From: Enterobacter chengduensis
GTDB taxonomy: Bacteria > Pseudomonadota > Gammaproteobacteria > Enterobacterales > Enterobacteriaceae
Length of the DNA stretch: 64,000 bases
Reading direction: 5' to 3'
NCBI RefSeq assembly: GCF_001984825.2
Contig: NZ_CP043318.1
Coordinates: forward strand, 5,047,428-5,111,427
Shown: piece after piece, positions 14,064 to 24,334 of the stretch
Numbering within the stretch: the first letter of the stretch is position 1
Layout of the letters: each line of letters opens with the position of its first letter
The notes under the pieces: model-generated
What the model saw: only the letters and a program-made list of their open reading frames with translations
Told to the model about the DNA's origin: nothing
The model's database searches: none
Position numbers and translations under genes: made by a program

Positions 14064-14771
14064 ATGCCATTAAGCGCACAACAGCTGGCCGCCCAAAAAA
14101 ACCTGTCGTATGTGCTGGCAGAAAAGCTGGCTCAGCGGATTTTAGCGGGTAAATATGCCCCGGGTAGTATCCTGCCGGGCGAAATGGAGCTGGGTGAGCA
14201 GTTTGGGGTGAGCCGTACCGCCGTGCGTGAAGCGGTGAAAACCCTGACGGCAAAAGGTATGGTGCTTCCACGTCCTCGTATTGGCACACGCGTGATGCCA
14301 CAGAGTAACTGGAATTTTCTCGATCAGGAGCTGCTCTCCTGGTGGATGACGGAAGATAACTTTCATCAGGTTGTCGATCACTTTCTGGTGATGCGCAGCA
14401 GCCTTGAACCTCAGGCATGTCTGCTTGCCGCCACGCTAGGAACGGCAGAACAAAAAGCGCAGCTTAACGCGTTGATGGAAGAGATGGTGTTCCTGAAAAA
14501 AAACTTCAACCGCGAACGCTGGGTTGAGGTCGATATGGCCTGGCATGAACATATCTATATGATGAGCGCCAATCCGTTCCTCACCTCTTTTGCCTCTTTA
14601 TTTCATTCGGTGTATCACACCTACTTTACCTCTATTACGCACAACGAAGTGGTAAAACTGGATTTGCATCAGGCGATAGTGGATGCCATTCAGGAAAGCG
14701 ACGGGCAGCGAGCCCTGAGTGCGTGCCAGGCATTGCTGGCCGCGCCCACCCACCAGCAGGTAAATAAATGA
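14064..14771 (+). CDS. yieP: YieP, GntR/FadR-family transcriptional regulator
   Basis: An N-terminal winged helix-turn-helix ([18 protein letters not shown] near residues 48-65) is followed by an all-helical FadR-type effector domain. About 235 aa, close to E. coli YieP (230). Two ATG codons are available. I choose 14064 because AAGGA at 14050-14054 is correctly spaced for it, whereas the ATG at 14055 is too close, and MPLSAQQ is the conserved start. It overlaps hsrA by 4 bases (ATGA). The ligand is unknown. It is divergent from the rrn promoters, as at E. coli rrnC. Confidence 0.92.
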   Translation: MPLSAQQLAAQKNLSYVLAEKLAQRILAGKYAPGSILPGEMELGEQFGVSRTAVREAVKTLTAKGMVLPRPRIGTRVMPQSNWNFLDQELLSWWMTEDNFHQVVDHFLVMRSSLEPQACLLAATLGTAEQKAQLNALMEEMVFLKKNFNRERWVEVDMAWHEHIYMMSANPFLTSFASLFHSVYHTYFTSITHNEVVKLDLHQAIVDAIQESDGQRALSACQALLAAPTHQQVNK

Positions 14772-16201
14772 CAAAGAAAAAAGCGCGCAGCATGGCAGGA
14801 TTGCCGTGGATTGCGGCCATGGCGTTTTTTATGCAGGCACTGGATGCCACCATCCTCAACACCGCCCTCCCCGCTATTGCGCAAAGCCTCAACCGCTCCC
14901 CGCTGGCGATGCAGTCCGCCATCATCAGCTACACCCTGACGGTCGCCATGCTGATCCCGGTCAGCGGCTGGCTGGCCGACCGCTTCGGCACCCGCAGAAT
15001 TTTCATGCTGGCCGTGACGCTCTTTACGCTCGGTTCGCTGGCCTGCGCGCTCTCCTCATCCTTAACGGAGCTGGTTATCTTCCGCGTATTACAGGGCATT
15101 GGCGGCGCGATGATGATGCCGGTGGCGCGCCTTGCCTTGCTGCGAGCCTATCCCAGAAGCGAATTGCTTCCCGTGCTCAACTTCGTCACCATGCCGGGTC
15201 TTGTCGGCCCGATACTTGGCCCGGTACTCGGCGGCGTGTTTGTCACCTGGGCAAGCTGGCACTGGATCTTCCTGATTAATATTCCGATTGGCGTTGCGGG
15301 CCTACTGTATGCCCGCAAATATATGCCGAACTTCACCACGCCAAGACGCAGCTTCGACATGGGCGGCTTTTTCCTGTTTGGCCTGAGCCTGGTGTTATTC
15401 TCAAGCGGGATGGAGCTGTTTGGCGAGAAGATCGTCGCGACGTGGTTGGCGCTCTCCGTTATCCTCGCCGGGATTCTGTTATTCCTTCTTTATATACGTC
15501 ACGCGCGCCGTCACCCTACGCCGTTAATCTCCCTGGGGCTCTTTAATACCCGAACGTTTTCCGTTGGGATTGCAGGCAACATTGCGTCTCGTCTGGGAAC
15601 GGGTTGTGTACCGTTCCTGATGCCGTTAATGCTGCAGGTGGGTTTCGGCTACCCGGCCCTGATCGCTGGCTGCATGATGGCGCCCACGGCAATGGGCTCG
15701 ATTCTGGCAAAATCCACCGTTACGCAGGTGCTGCGCTGGTTTGGCTATCGTAAGACGCTGGTTGGCGTGACGGTCTTTATCGGTCTGATGATCGCGCAGT
15801 TCTCGCTGCAATCCGCGGCGTTACCCGTCTGGATGCTGATCCTGCCGCTGTTTGTGTTGGGCATGGCAATGTCGACGCAGTTCACGTCGATGAACACCAT
15901 CACCCTTGCCGATCTGACCGACGAAAACGCCAGCAGCGGCAACAGCGTGCTGGCGGTAACGCAGCAGCTGTCGATCAGTTTAGGGGTTGCCGTGAGTGCA
16001 GCGGTGCTGCGCTTTTATGAGGGTTTTGACAGCGCCAATACCGTTGAGCAGTTCCACTATACCTTTATCACCATGGGCGCGCTTACCGTGGTATCGGCGC
16101 TGGTCTTTATGCTGCTTAAACCGAAAGACGGACGAAACCTGATTAAAGAGCGCCACAAAGAGAAGGCTAAACCGAACCCCGTTCCATCAGAACAGGAGTA
16201 A
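14768..16201 (+). CDS. hsrA: HsrA, major facilitator superfamily transporter (DHA2 type)
   Basis: Putative drug/proton antiporter of 477 aa with about 14 hydrophobic segments, the DHA2 layout. The signature [11 protein letters not shown] near residues 70-80 is motif A of the family, and [18 protein letters not shown] motif C is represented by [11 protein letters not shown]. coli hsrA was first noted as affecting homocysteine resistance; the real substrate is uncertain. It is coupled to yieP by a 4-base overlap. The last 35 bases overlap the 3' end of rbsR, which is encoded on the other strand. Confidence 0.92.
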   Translation: MTKKKARSMAGLPWIAAMAFFMQALDATILNTALPAIAQSLNRSPLAMQSAIISYTLTVAMLIPVSGWLADRFGTRRIFMLAVTLFTLGSLACALSSSLTELVIFRVLQGIGGAMMMPVARLALLRAYPRSELLPVLNFVTMPGLVGPILGPVLGGVFVTWASWHWIFLINIPIGVAGLLYARKYMPNFTTPRRSFDMGGFFLFGLSLVLFSSGMELFGEKIVATWLALSVILAGILLFLLYIRHARRHPTPLISLGLFNTRTFSVGIAGNIASRLGTGCVPFLMPLMLQVGFGYPALIAGCMMAPTAMGSILAKSTVTQVLRWFGYRKTLVGVTVFIGLMIAQFSLQSAALPVWMLILPLFVLGMAMSTQFTSMNTITLADLTDENASSGNSVLAVTQQLSISLGVAVSAAVLRFYEGFDSANTVEQFHYTFITMGALTVVSALVFMLLKPKDGRNLIKERHKEKAKPNPVPSEQE

Positions 16202-17159
16202 GCTGCAGGCGCTGCTGTTGCAGCGTGGGCTGCGCCATACGGTGGATCAGCACATCGATGGCCAGCTCGCCCAGTTCATCTTTCGGCTGATGAATGGTGG
16301 TCAGCGGCGGCGTCATGTAACGGGCAAGTTCGATATCATCGTAGCCAATCACCGCCATATCGTCCGGCACGCGTAGCCCCGCCTGATACAGCGCCTGATA
16401 GGCACCAAACGCCATCGCATCGTTACCAATAAAAACCGCCTGCGGACGCTGCGCCTGCGTCAGGAGTGTCTGCATTGCCTCGAAGCCACCGTTAAATTCA
16501 AAGTCGCCGGTAATCCGGTAGCCATCAGGAATGGCGAGCCCCGCTCGCTCCATGGCGGAGAGATACCCTTCCAGACGCAAACGCGCCGGGGTTTTATCCA
16601 GCGGGCCGGTAATACAGGCGATGCGGGTATAGCCTTTATCAATCAGATACTGAGTCGCCATATCACCGCCCAGCAGGGAGTTATCCTGAATGAGATCGCT
16701 GGTTCCGTCGAACGGCGCCCAGTCCATCATCACGGTGGGGATCGAAGGGTAGCGCTGAATAATCTCTTTCGAAGGCTGGTGCGTTTCGGTACAAAGCAGC
16801 AGTAGCCCGTCGACGCGTTTTTGCATCAGCGTTTCCAGGTTACGGTTCATGCGCTGCTCGTCCCCTTCGGTATTGCACAGCACCAGGCTGTAGCCGCGCT
16901 CGAAGCAGCTGCGCTCCACGCCGCGAACCAGTTCTGAATAAAAGGGGTTGGTACTGGCGGTGATCAGCATGCCGATGGTGCGCGTCTGGTTGAGCTTAAG
17001 GCTGCGCGCCAGCGCTGACGGCGCATAGTTGAGATCTTTTACCGCGGCTTCAACTTTCTCCCGAATCGCCTCGCTGACGAAGCGATCGTTGTTAATAACG
17101 TGAGAGACCGTCGAGGTAGAAACGCCCGCCATGCGGGCGACATCTTTCATTGTGGCCAA
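16167..17159 (-). CDS. rbsR: Ribose operon repressor RbsR
   Basis: LacI-family repressor of 330 aa. The N-terminal helix-turn-helix and hinge helix are [20 protein letters not shown] and the following [12 protein letters not shown] periplasmic-binding-protein-like domain for ribose follows. It controls rbsDACBK by binding the palindrome at 22033-22050 until ribose releases it; in E. coli it also affects purine genes. It is the last gene of the operon, 3 bases after rbsK. Its C-terminal codons overlap those of convergent hsrA by 35 bases. Confidence 0.96.
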   Translation of the reverse strand: MATMKDVARMAGVSTSTVSHVINNDRFVSEAIREKVEAAVKDLNYAPSALARSLKLNQTRTIGMLITASTNPFYSELVRGVERSCFERGYSLVLCNTEGDEQRMNRNLETLMQKRVDGLLLLCTETHQPSKEIIQRYPSIPTVMMDWAPFDGTSDLIQDNSLLGGDMATQYLIDKGYTRIACITGPLDKTPARLRLEGYLSAMERAGLAIPDGYRITGDFEFNGGFEAMQTLLTQAQRPQAVFIGNDAMAFGAYQALYQAGLRVPDDMAVIGYDDIELARYMTPPLTTIHQPKDELGELAIDVLIHRMAQPTLQQQRLQLTPVLMERGSV

Positions 17160-17162
17160 GCG

Positions 17163-18092
17163 TTACCCCTGCTGACTTAAGAATTCATCAATCTCTTTAC
17201 GCCACGGAACGGAAGGCTGAGCGCCCTTGCGCGTCACCGCAATCGCGGCGGCAGCGTGCGCGAAGCGGATAGCGTCATCCATTCTCTTGCCTTCCAGCAG
17301 CGCGGTCACCAGTGCACCATTGAAAGTATCTCCCGCTGCGATGGTGTCAATCGCTTTGACCTTAAAGCCCGGCACGCGGCGGCCTTCGCCATTGACGCTT
17401 GCCCACACCCCACGGCTACCCAGGGTAATAATCACGGTACCGATGCCCTTATCGTGCAGTGCACGCGCGGCTCGTGCGGCATCGTCATCATTTTCAACGC
17501 GAATGCCCGTCAGCTTTTCCGCTTCGGTTTCGTTTGGCGTAATGATGTCCACCAGCGCCAGCAGCTCGTCTGATAATACACGCGCAGGGGCCGGGTTAAG
17601 TACGACAGTGGTATGATTTTCATGCGCAATTTTGGCGGCGGCCAGCACGCTTTCAACGGGTGACTCCAGCTGCATCAGCAGGGCTTCGGCTTCGCCGATG
17701 ATTGCACGCTGCGCTTCAACGCGATCCGTCGTCAGCGCGGCGTTAGCGCCAGCATGAATACCGATGACATTCTCACCTTCAGCGTTAACGAAAATCAGCG
17801 CCACGCCGGTAGATTCCCCTGCCACAACGCTGACCGGTGCGATATCAATGTTGTCGCTCGCCAGCTGTTTACGTACGCGCTCGCCGGTATCGTCATCACC
17901 CGTGCAGGCGATAAACGCAATATTCGCCCCGCTGCGACCGGCAGCGACGGCCTGGTTTGCGCCTTTACCGCCAAATGCAACCTGATACTGATTACCGGTG
18001 ACGGTTTCGCCCGGGGTAGGGAAGGTTTCAAGGTTAAGAATGTGATCGGCATTGATACTGCCAAGGACGACGAGATTGCCTGCGGTTTTCAT
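17163..18092 (-). CDS. rbsK: Ribokinase
   Basis: PfkB-family kinase that phosphorylates D-ribose to ribose-5-phosphate for the pentose phosphate pathway. The N-terminal signature is GGKGANQAVAAGRSG near residue 41. The C-terminal catalytic motif DTIAAGDTFNGAL contains the active-site Asp and anion hole. With the start at 18092 (MKTAGNL) it is 309 aa, as in E. coli. An in-frame ATG 15 bases earlier (18107) is possible, and neither has a strong ribosome-binding site. A stem-loop separates it from highly expressed rbsB. Confidence 0.94.
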   Translation of the reverse strand: MKTAGNLVVLGSINADHILNLETFPTPGETVTGNQYQVAFGGKGANQAVAAGRSGANIAFIACTGDDDTGERVRKQLASDNIDIAPVSVVAGESTGVALIFVNAEGENVIGIHAGANAALTTDRVEAQRAIIGEAEALLMQLESPVESVLAAAKIAHENHTTVVLNPAPARVLSDELLALVDIITPNETEAEKLTGIRVENDDDAARAARALHDKGIGTVIITLGSRGVWASVNGEGRRVPGFKVKAIDTIAAGDTFNGALVTALLEGKRMDDAIRFAHAAAAIAVTRKGAQPSVPWRKEIDEFLSQQG

Positions 18093-18114
18093 GGTTGGGT
18101 TGTCCATCTGAGAG

Positions 18115-18138
18115 CGCCACCGGTGTTACCCGGTGGCG
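18115..18138 (-). promoter_or_regulatory. rbsB-rbsK intercistronic stem-loop
   Basis: CGCCACCGG and CCGGTGGCG form a 9-bp GC stem with a 6-base loop in the gap between rbsB and rbsK. No T-run follows on the minus strand, so it is more likely an mRNA 3'-end protection or processing element than a strict terminator. In E. coli the small RNA RbsZ comes from the rbsB 3' region. Confidence 0.6.
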
Positions 18139-18198
18139 TATGCCACACTTTTCTTTATTGGTGTCCCTCAGGCAGCCAGCGACTGCCTGATTCGCCGT

Positions 18199-19089
18199 TT
18201 ACTGCTTGATAACCAGCTTCAGGTCAACAGGGTATTTGGCCTGAACTTTTTCGCCCTTCAGCACTTTGTCGGCAGTTTCAACGCCAGTGGCGCCAATCTG
18301 CTCAGGCAGCTGAGCGATGGTCGCAGCCAGTTTGCCATCGTTTACCGCTTTTTCACCATCCGGCGTGCCGTCAAATCCGACAACCATCACATCAGATTTA
18401 CCTGCGGTCTGCAGCGCACGCAGCGCGCCCAGCGCCATTTCGTCGTTCTGGGCGAAGACCGCCTGCACGTCTGGGTGTGCGGTCAGCAGGTTCTGCATGA
18501 CGTTCAGGCCTTTAGTACGATCAAAATCTGCTGGCTGGCTGGCCAGCACGTTGAATTTGTGTGCAGCCACGGCCTGCTGGAAGCCTTCACCACGCTCGCG
18601 CGCGGCGGACGTACCGGCAATCCCCTGCAGTTCGATAACTTTCGCGCCTTCACCGGCTTTCTTCGCGATGTAATCACCGGCGATTTTGCCGCCCAGCACG
18701 TTATCAGAGGCAATGTGGCTGACCACGTCACCTTTAGACGCCTGACGGTCCAGGGTGATGACCGGGATCTTCGCCTGGTTTGCCATCTTCACAGCGTTAC
18801 CTACGGCGTCAGAGTCGGTTGGGTTGATCAGCAGAATCTTGGTGCCGCGAACGGTTAGGTCCTGAACGTTAGCCAGCTCTTTCGCCGGGTTGTTCTGGGA
18901 ATCCAGCACCACCAGGTTGTAGCCCAGTTTGTCCGCTTCTTTCTGCGCACCGTCCTTCAGGGAGACGAAGAACGGGTTGTTCAGGGTAGAGACAACCAGC
19001 GCGATGGTATCTTTCGCCATGGCGTTAGCACTTACGGTTGCGCTCAGCGCGACAGCGGAAACCAGGGTAGCCAGTTTTTTCATGTTCAT
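18199..19089 (-). CDS. rbsB: Ribose ABC transporter periplasmic binding protein
   Basis: Captures D-ribose in the periplasm, delivers it to RbsAC and also signals through the Trg chemoreceptor. A 25-residue signal peptide ends ANAMA|KD. The mature part has the two-lobed type I periplasmic binding fold (start [16 protein letters not shown]). At 296 aa it matches E. coli. It lies 27 bases downstream of rbsC. A stem-loop follows, which would help keep rbsB mRNA more abundant than that of its neighbours. Confidence 0.97.
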   Translation of the reverse strand: MNMKKLATLVSAVALSATVSANAMAKDTIALVVSTLNNPFFVSLKDGAQKEADKLGYNLVVLDSQNNPAKELANVQDLTVRGTKILLINPTDSDAVGNAVKMANQAKIPVITLDRQASKGDVVSHIASDNVLGGKIAGDYIAKKAGEGAKVIELQGIAGTSAARERGEGFQQAVAAHKFNVLASQPADFDRTKGLNVMQNLLTAHPDVQAVFAQNDEMALGALRALQTAGKSDVMVVGFDGTPDGEKAVNDGKLAATIAQLPEQIGATGVETADKVLKGEKVQAKYPVDLKLVIKQ

Positions 19090-19116
19090 ATCTAAGATGT
19101 CCTGTAGTGTCGTCAG

Positions 19117-20082
19117 TTACTGTTTTTTGTTGTCTACCAGTACCGCCAGCAAAATCACCACTGCCTTAACGATCATCTGGTAATAGGAGGAAACACCTAA
19201 CAAATTCAAACCATTATTCAGGAAACCGAGAATCAGTGCGCCGATCAATGTCCCAACAATGCGACCTTTACCGCCCGCGAGACTCGTACCGCCCAGAACC
19301 ACTGCCGCGATAGCATCCAGCTCATACCCCGTACCCGCCGTCGGCTGCGCGGAAGAAAGACGCGCCACTTCGATGATACCGGCCAGTGACGCCAGCAGGC
19401 CGCACAGGGAGTAAACGATAATTTTGACTTTATTAACGCTGATACCGGACAGGCGCGTTGCCGCTTCGTTACCGCCCAGCGCATAGATATAGCGGCCCAG
19501 ACGGGTGTGGTGAAGCATGTACCACGCCGCCAGGAAGACGATAGCCATGATCCAGACCGGCGTCGGAACGCCCAGCGGGCGACCGATACCGAACCAGCCA
19601 AACAGATCCGCGTTATCGGTAAAGCCGGTGTTGACCGGGCTACCGTTGGTGTAAACCATGGTCACACCGCGCAGCAGCAGCATCATCACCAGCGTGGCGA
19701 TAAACGCCTGAACGCGGCCTTTTGCCACAATCACGCCGGTGACGGCGCCAATCGCCGCACCTGCAGCCAAGGCAGCGGCAACCGCCACCAGCGCGTTGAC
19801 TTCAATGCCGACAATCGAAGCGGCGATCGCGCCGGTGAGCGCCAGCAGGGAACCGACGGACAGATCGATACCCGAGGTCAAAATCACCAGCGTCATGCCG
19901 ACCGCCATAATGGCGTTCACCGACGTTTGCTGCAGAATGTTGAACAGGTTATTCACGGTGAAAAAGTTCGGGCTCATGGTCGACACAATCGCGATCAGCA
20001 CCAGCAGGGCAATCAGCGATTTTTGCTCCATCAGCCACGCCTTTGTGAAATAGCGGCGACCAGAAACAGCCTGGGTAGTCAT
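19117..20082 (-). CDS. rbsC: Ribose ABC transporter permease
   Basis: Inner-membrane channel subunit of the ribose importer, working as a homodimer with RbsA. At 321 aa, rich in hydrophobic segments, it belongs to the BPD-transp-2 permease family. The conserved cytoplasmic loop (GGNEAATRLSGI) contacts the ATPase. Its start lies 4 bases after the rbsA stop codon. Confidence 0.96.
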   Translation of the reverse strand: MTTQAVSGRRYFTKAWLMEQKSLIALLVLIAIVSTMSPNFFTVNNLFNILQQTSVNAIMAVGMTLVILTSGIDLSVGSLLALTGAIAASIVGIEVNALVAVAAALAAGAAIGAVTGVIVAKGRVQAFIATLVMMLLLRGVTMVYTNGSPVNTGFTDNADLFGWFGIGRPLGVPTPVWIMAIVFLAAWYMLHHTRLGRYIYALGGNEAATRLSGISVNKVKIIVYSLCGLLASLAGIIEVARLSSAQPTAGTGYELDAIAAVVLGGTSLAGGKGRIVGTLIGALILGFLNNGLNLLGVSSYYQMIVKAVVILLAVLVDNKKQ

Positions 20083-20086
20083 CTTC

Positions 20087-21592
20087 TTACTCCTGATTCA
20101 CGCGATTAAGCTTGCCCACAGCGGCAGCCATCAGAACTTCCTGGGTGGCCTGCTCGCGAGTGAATTCACCGCCGAGATGCCCTTCATGCATGACGATAAT
20201 GCGATCGCTCATGCCTAATACTTCTGGCATCTCGGAAGAGACCAGAATGATGCTCAGACCGTCGGCCTTGAACTGGTTAATCAGCTGATAGATCTCTTTC
20301 TTCGCCCCCACGTCCACGCCGCGGGTGGGCTCGTCGAGGATCAGCACTTTCGGGCGAGTCATCAGCCCGCGGGCAATCGCCACTTTCTGCTGATTGCCGC
20401 CGGACAGCAGGCCAATAGCCTGCTCCATCGACGGGGTTTTGACGTTAAAGAGGCGGATAAAATCGCTGACCGCTTGCTGCTCGTCTTTGTGCTTCAGGCT
20501 GCCGCCGCTATGGCTGAAATAGCGCAGCGCGGTCAGGGACATGTTCTCTTTCACCGACATGCCGAGCACCAGGCCGTCGCGCTTGCGGTCTTCAGAAATG
20601 TAGACGATGCCGTTCGCCAGACCATCCTGCGGGGAGCGGGTTACCACTTCATGACCGTCGAGGGTGACATAGCCGCTGGTGCGCGGCAGCGCGCCGTACA
20701 GCACTTTCATCAGCTCGGTACGTCCCGCGCCCATCAGGCCCGCCACGCCGAGGATCTCGCCCTGACGCAGGGTAAAGGTCACGTCGTTCACGCCCGGGCC
20801 GCAGAGGTTATCCACCTTCAGGCGGATCTCGCCAGGCAGCTTATCCAGATGCGGGTACTGATCTTCGAGCTTACGTCCCACCATCATTTCGATGAGCGTA
20901 TCTTCGGTCAGCGTGGCCACTTCGCGCTCGGCAATAAACTGCCCGTCGCGGAATACGGTGACGTCGTCGCAGATTTCGAAGATCTCTTTCATGCGGTGAG
21001 AGATATAGACAATTCCGCGCCCCTGCGACTTCAGCTCGCGGATCACGCGGAACAGGGATTCGGTTTCGGTATCGGTTAGGGCGTCGGTCGGTTCATCCAT
21101 GATGATGACTTTGGACTCAAAGCTCAGCACCTTCGCGATTTCCACCATCTGCTGGTCGCCAATGGAGAGATCGCCGACCAGGCGGTCGCTCTTAAAGCGC
21201 AGGTTCAGCTTCGCCAGCAGCTTGTCGGCCTCGGCATACATGGTTTTCCAGTCGATTTTGCCGAAGCGGTTCACGAATTCACGGCCGAGGAAGATGTTCT
21301 CCGCAATGGTAAGCTGCGGGATCAGGTTCAGCTCCTGGTGAATAATCCCGATTCCGGCTTCCTGAGAGGATTTCGGGCCAGTAAAGGTGGTCTCTTTACC
21401 CAGCCAGACAAGGGAACCCGCATCCCGTTGGTAGATACCGGTCAGCACCTTCATCATGGTGGATTTGCCGGCACCGTTTTCGCCCACCAGCGCCATCACG
21501 CGCCCGGGGTAGACGTTCAGCGCCGCGCCGGAGAGGGCTTTTACGCCCGGGAACGACTTATCGATCCCTTTGAGTTGCAGTAATGCGTCCAT
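20087..21592 (-). CDS. rbsA: Ribose ABC transporter ATP-binding protein
   Basis: Fused double ATPase of the carbohydrate uptake class. The N-terminal cassette has Walker [10 protein letters not shown], signature LSIGDQQ and Walker B VIIMDEPT. The C-terminal cassette has a degenerate Walker A (GLMGAGRTE) with LSGGNQQK and LILDEPT. The second site is probably catalytically weak, as in the family. I set the start at 21592 (MDALLQLKG, 501 aa) to match E. coli, although the frame is open 15 codons further. It follows rbsD by 7 bases. Confidence 0.96.
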   Translation of the reverse strand: MDALLQLKGIDKSFPGVKALSGAALNVYPGRVMALVGENGAGKSTMMKVLTGIYQRDAGSLVWLGKETTFTGPKSSQEAGIGIIHQELNLIPQLTIAENIFLGREFVNRFGKIDWKTMYAEADKLLAKLNLRFKSDRLVGDLSIGDQQMVEIAKVLSFESKVIIMDEPTDALTDTETESLFRVIRELKSQGRGIVYISHRMKEIFEICDDVTVFRDGQFIAEREVATLTEDTLIEMMVGRKLEDQYPHLDKLPGEIRLKVDNLCGPGVNDVTFTLRQGEILGVAGLMGAGRTELMKVLYGALPRTSGYVTLDGHEVVTRSPQDGLANGIVYISEDRKRDGLVLGMSVKENMSLTALRYFSHSGGSLKHKDEQQAVSDFIRLFNVKTPSMEQAIGLLSGGNQQKVAIARGLMTRPKVLILDEPTRGVDVGAKKEIYQLINQFKADGLSIILVSSEMPEVLGMSDRIIVMHEGHLGGEFTREQATQEVLMAAAVGKLNRVNQE

Positions 21593-21599
21593 GATGGCC

Positions 21600-22019
21600 T
21601 CAGAAGGTGACGCCAGCACAGAGAATGATATTCGCATACGGGGAACACTCCCCGCTGCGAATCACCGCCTGACTGTCTGCGGTTTGTTGTTTGAATTGTT
21701 CGTGCGTCGTGTAACGAATTTCGATGGTGTTTCCCTGGTGTTGTTGCAGTTGCTCAAGGTGGCTGAGCAACGTTTCGTGGAGTTGCGGATTATGTTGTTT
21801 GATTTCCGCCGCGAGAATGGCCTTCTCAACCTGCATCTCCGCGGTAACGACTTCCAGTACCTGCATAAACGAGGGAACGCCCTGCGTTAACGCCATATCA
21901 ATACGGGTTGTGCTGCGCGGAACCGGTAAGCCTGCATCGCAAACCACCAGCGAATCGGTATGCCCAAGACGGGAAATAACCGATGAGATTTCTGAGTTGA
22001 GTACAGTGCCTTTCTTCAT
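21600..22019 (-). CDS. rbsD: D-ribose pyranase
   Basis: Interconverts the pyranose and furanose forms of ribose so that ribokinase receives its proper substrate. It is a 139-aa RbsD/FucU-family protein starting [20 protein letters not shown], with the conserved HTD near residue 20 supplying the catalytic His. First gene of rbsDACBKR, directly downstream of the operator at 22033-22050. Confidence 0.96.
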   Translation of the reverse strand: MKKGTVLNSEISSVISRLGHTDSLVVCDAGLPVPRSTTRIDMALTQGVPSFMQVLEVVTAEMQVEKAILAAEIKQHNPQLHETLLSHLEQLQQHQGNTIEIRYTTHEQFKQQTADSQAVIRSGECSPYANIILCAGVTF

Positions 22020-22032
22020 TTTCTTGCTCCAC

Positions 22033-22050
22033 TAGCGAAACGTTTCGCTA
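22033..22050. promoter_or_regulatory. RbsR operator at the rbs transcription start
   Basis: The perfect palindrome TAGCGAAACGTTTCGCTA is the LacI-family consensus half-site pair used by RbsR. A minus-strand -10 box TACACT at 22056-22061 puts the transcription start inside this operator, so bound repressor would block initiation. Confidence 0.85.
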
Positions 22051-22055
22051 AAAGT

Positions 22056-22061
22056 AGTGTA
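22056..22061 (-). promoter_or_regulatory. rbs operon -10 element
   Basis: The minus strand reads TACACT about 7 bases before the expected start. No good -35 hexamer is present 17 bases upstream (GGTTTT), which fits an activator-dependent (cAMP-CRP) promoter. Confidence 0.5.
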
Positions 22062-22114
22062 GCGCCAGAAATGTTCAGAAAACCATCACGACGTAACAGA
22101 TTTGTGATCGACGT

Positions 22115-22126
22115 CGAAACGTTTCG
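22115..22126. promoter_or_regulatory. Second RbsR-like operator upstream of rbs
   Basis: CGAAACGTTTCG is the same 12-base palindromic core as the main operator. Its flank keeps the GCTA arm on one side only. It is centred 79 bases upstream of the first operator. I do not recall a second site in E. coli. Binding by RbsR is inferred. Confidence 0.6.
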
Positions 22127-22154
22127 CTAAGTGAAATGGAGGGGAGGTAAATGC

Positions 22155-22183
22155 AAAACGGTAACCGTCAGGTTACCGTTTTT
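22155..22183 (-). terminator. kup terminator
   Basis: AAAACGGTAACC-GTCA-GGTTACCGTTTTT is an 8-bp-plus GC/AT hairpin with T-runs on both strands. It lies downstream of kup, beyond a REP-like element, and could also insulate the rbs promoter region. Confidence 0.75.
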
Positions 22184-22190
22184 ATGTTTG

Positions 22191-22234
22191 CGCCCTCTCC
22201 CTGTGGGAGAGGGTCAGTGTGAGGGCATCAGGCC
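22191..22234. repeat. REP-like palindrome (CCCTCTCCC class) after kup
   Basis: CCCTCTCCC-TGT-GGGAGAGGG followed by TCAGTGTGAGGGCATCAGG. The same unit recurs at 55831-55873 and, as a double copy, at 41431-41528. It lies at the 3' end of kup. Confidence 0.7.
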
Positions 22235-22244
22235 GCTCAAAGAC

Positions 22245-24113
22245 TTAGATCTCGACCTGCGTTCCCAGCTCAATCACGCGGTTAGGCGGGATCTCAAACT
22301 GGTCAGGCGCGCGCAGGGCGTTACGCTGCAGGATGAGGTACAGCTTGCCGCGCAGGCGCAGATACCACGGTCGCTTGCCGATGATCAGCGACTCGTGCGA
22401 CATAAAGAACGATGTCTCCATCATGCGGCAGCTCAGCCCTTCCAGGCCGCAGCGGTGGAACACCTCTTCCACGTTCGGTGTTTCACGCCAGCCGTAGCTT
22501 GCCACCACGCGCCAGAAGGTCGGAGAAAGCTGCTCAATCTGAACGCGACGCACGTTGTGAACGTAAGGTGCATCTTCGGTGCGCAGCGTCAGCAGGATCA
22601 CGCGCTCGTGCAGGACCTTGTTATGCTTGAGGTTATGCATCAGCGCAAACGGGATCACGTTCAGCGCGCGAGACATGTACACCGCGGTGCCCGGCACGCG
22701 GACCGGCGGGGATTTTTCCAGAGAAGCGATCATCGCCTCCAGAGAGTTCCCGTGCTCGTGCATGCGGCGCAGCAGGCGGAAACGCTCGCTTTTCCAGGTG
22801 GTCATAACGATGAACATCACCAGACCGAGCGTCAACGGCAGCCAGCCGCCGGAAACAATCTTGTCGAGGTTCGCAGAGAACAGCGGCACGTCGATGCACA
22901 GGAAGCCCACCAGAATCATCGCCACAAGGAACTTATTCCAGTGCCAGTTTCGGTACGCCACCGTGGTGGAAAGAATCGATGTCAGCACCATCGTACCGGT
23001 TACCGCAATACCGTACGCCGCCGCCAGGTTGCTGGAGTGCTCGAAGCTGACGATGACAATCACCACCGCAAAATAGAGCAGCCAGTTAACGAACGGGATG
23101 TAGATCTGGCCCGACTCCATCTCAGAGGTATGGATGATGCGCATCGGTGAGAGATAACCCAGACGCACGGCCTGACGCGTCAGAGAAAACACCCCGGAAA
23201 TCACCGCCTGAGAGGCAATAACGGTCGCCAGCGTCGCCAGGATCAGCATCGGCACCAGCGCCCAGTCGGGTGCCAGCAGGAAAAACGGGTTCTTAATCGC
23301 TTCCGGGTTCTTGAGCAGCAGCGCGCCCTGGCCGAAGTAGTTCAGCACCAGCGACGGCAGCACCACGATAAACCATGCCACGCGGATAGGCAGTTTCCCG
23401 AAGTGGCCCATGTCTGCATACAGCGCTTCCACACCGGTGATGGAGAGCACGACGGCACCCAGCGCCACGAAGGAGACCACTTTATATTCGAGGAAGAAAT
23501 GCACGGCCCAGTAAGGGTTTAGCGCATGCAGCACTTCCGGGTTGGCGATAATGCTGCGCAAGCCAAGCGCCGCCAGGATCAGGAACCAGGCCAGCATAAT
23601 CGGCGCAAACAGTTTGCCCACCAGCCCCGTACCGTGCTTCTGGATCGCAAACAGCAGCGTCAGCACGATTATTGCCAGCGGGACGACCCACGTATCAAGC
23701 TGCGGTGCGATAATCTCCAGTCCCTCAATCGCCGAGAGGACCGAAATCGCGGGCGTTATCACCACCTCTCCGTAGAAGAAACTGCCGCCAATCAGGCCGA
23801 TAATCACCAGTACTGAGGTCATTCTGGCCGAGGTATTGCGTCCGGCAAGGGACATCAGGGTCAGGATCCCACCTTCACCTGCGTTATCAGCACGCATAAC
23901 GAAGGAAAGGTATTTAACGGAAACCACCAGGATCAGCAGCCAGAAAATGAGGGACAGGAAGCCAAACACGGCATCGCGTTCAACACCAAAACCAAACTGG
24001 CCGGACAGACATTCACGAAGCGTATAAAGCGGGCTGGTGCCGATATCACCGTAGACAACCCCGATCGCCGCAAGCGTTATTGCGGGTAATGATTGCTTAT
24101 TATCAGTGCTCAT
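22245..24113 (-). CDS. kup: Low-affinity potassium uptake protein Kup
   Basis: Constitutive K+ (and Cs+)/H+ symporter of the KUP/HAK family, important at low pH and high osmolarity. 622 aa, as in E. coli. About 12 transmembrane segments fill the first 450 residues, followed by a long cytoplasmic C-terminal tail. The family signature [17 protein letters not shown] is near residues 18-34. Transcribed alone, divergent from ravA. Confidence 0.97.
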   Translation of the reverse strand: MSTDNKQSLPAITLAAIGVVYGDIGTSPLYTLRECLSGQFGFGVERDAVFGFLSLIFWLLILVVSVKYLSFVMRADNAGEGGILTLMSLAGRNTSARMTSVLVIIGLIGGSFFYGEVVITPAISVLSAIEGLEIIAPQLDTWVVPLAIIVLTLLFAIQKHGTGLVGKLFAPIMLAWFLILAALGLRSIIANPEVLHALNPYWAVHFFLEYKVVSFVALGAVVLSITGVEALYADMGHFGKLPIRVAWFIVVLPSLVLNYFGQGALLLKNPEAIKNPFFLLAPDWALVPMLILATLATVIASQAVISGVFSLTRQAVRLGYLSPMRIIHTSEMESGQIYIPFVNWLLYFAVVIVIVSFEHSSNLAAAYGIAVTGTMVLTSILSTTVAYRNWHWNKFLVAMILVGFLCIDVPLFSANLDKIVSGGWLPLTLGLVMFIVMTTWKSERFRLLRRMHEHGNSLEAMIASLEKSPPVRVPGTAVYMSRALNVIPFALMHNLKHNKVLHERVILLTLRTEDAPYVHNVRRVQIEQLSPTFWRVVASYGWRETPNVEEVFHRCGLEGLSCRMMETSFFMSHESLIIGKRPWYLRLRGKLYLILQRNALRAPDQFEIPPNRVIELGTQVEI

Positions 24114-24283
24114 AGACTAGTCTTTTCGTTTAAATAACAAATGTGTTCCTGTCCCTTGGCCCACAAAAAGCGCACAGTATGCACGATTCATCGCAAAATC
24201 GTACCCCTAAATGCAACCGCATTAATGTAGCGCAAAGAGAATTGCGCCGCACTTCAGTCTATTACCAGCCCTGACTGAAACGT

Positions 24284-24290
24284 CTATACT
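24284..24290 (+). promoter_or_regulatory. Candidate ravA promoter -10 element
   Basis: CTATACT, which fits the extended sigma-S preference (CTATACT), lies about 45 bases before the ravA start. E. coli ravA-viaA is known to be sigma-S dependent. No clear -35 is seen. Confidence 0.5.
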
Positions 24291-24334
24291 CGCTTCAACT
24301 GGCCGCCACGACGGCGAAAGGATGCAAAACTATT

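Noticed and set aside
22103..22118. CRP site (TGTGATCGACGTCGAA) upstream of rbs
   Set aside because: Only the first half-site matches and the second is poor. CRP control is likely from E. coli knowledge, but I cannot support this exact site.
22131..23150. 339-codon open frame opposite kup
   Set aside because: Antisense shadow of kup, beginning in a terminator and REP sequence. Low-complexity His/Arg/Gln-rich translation and no homology.
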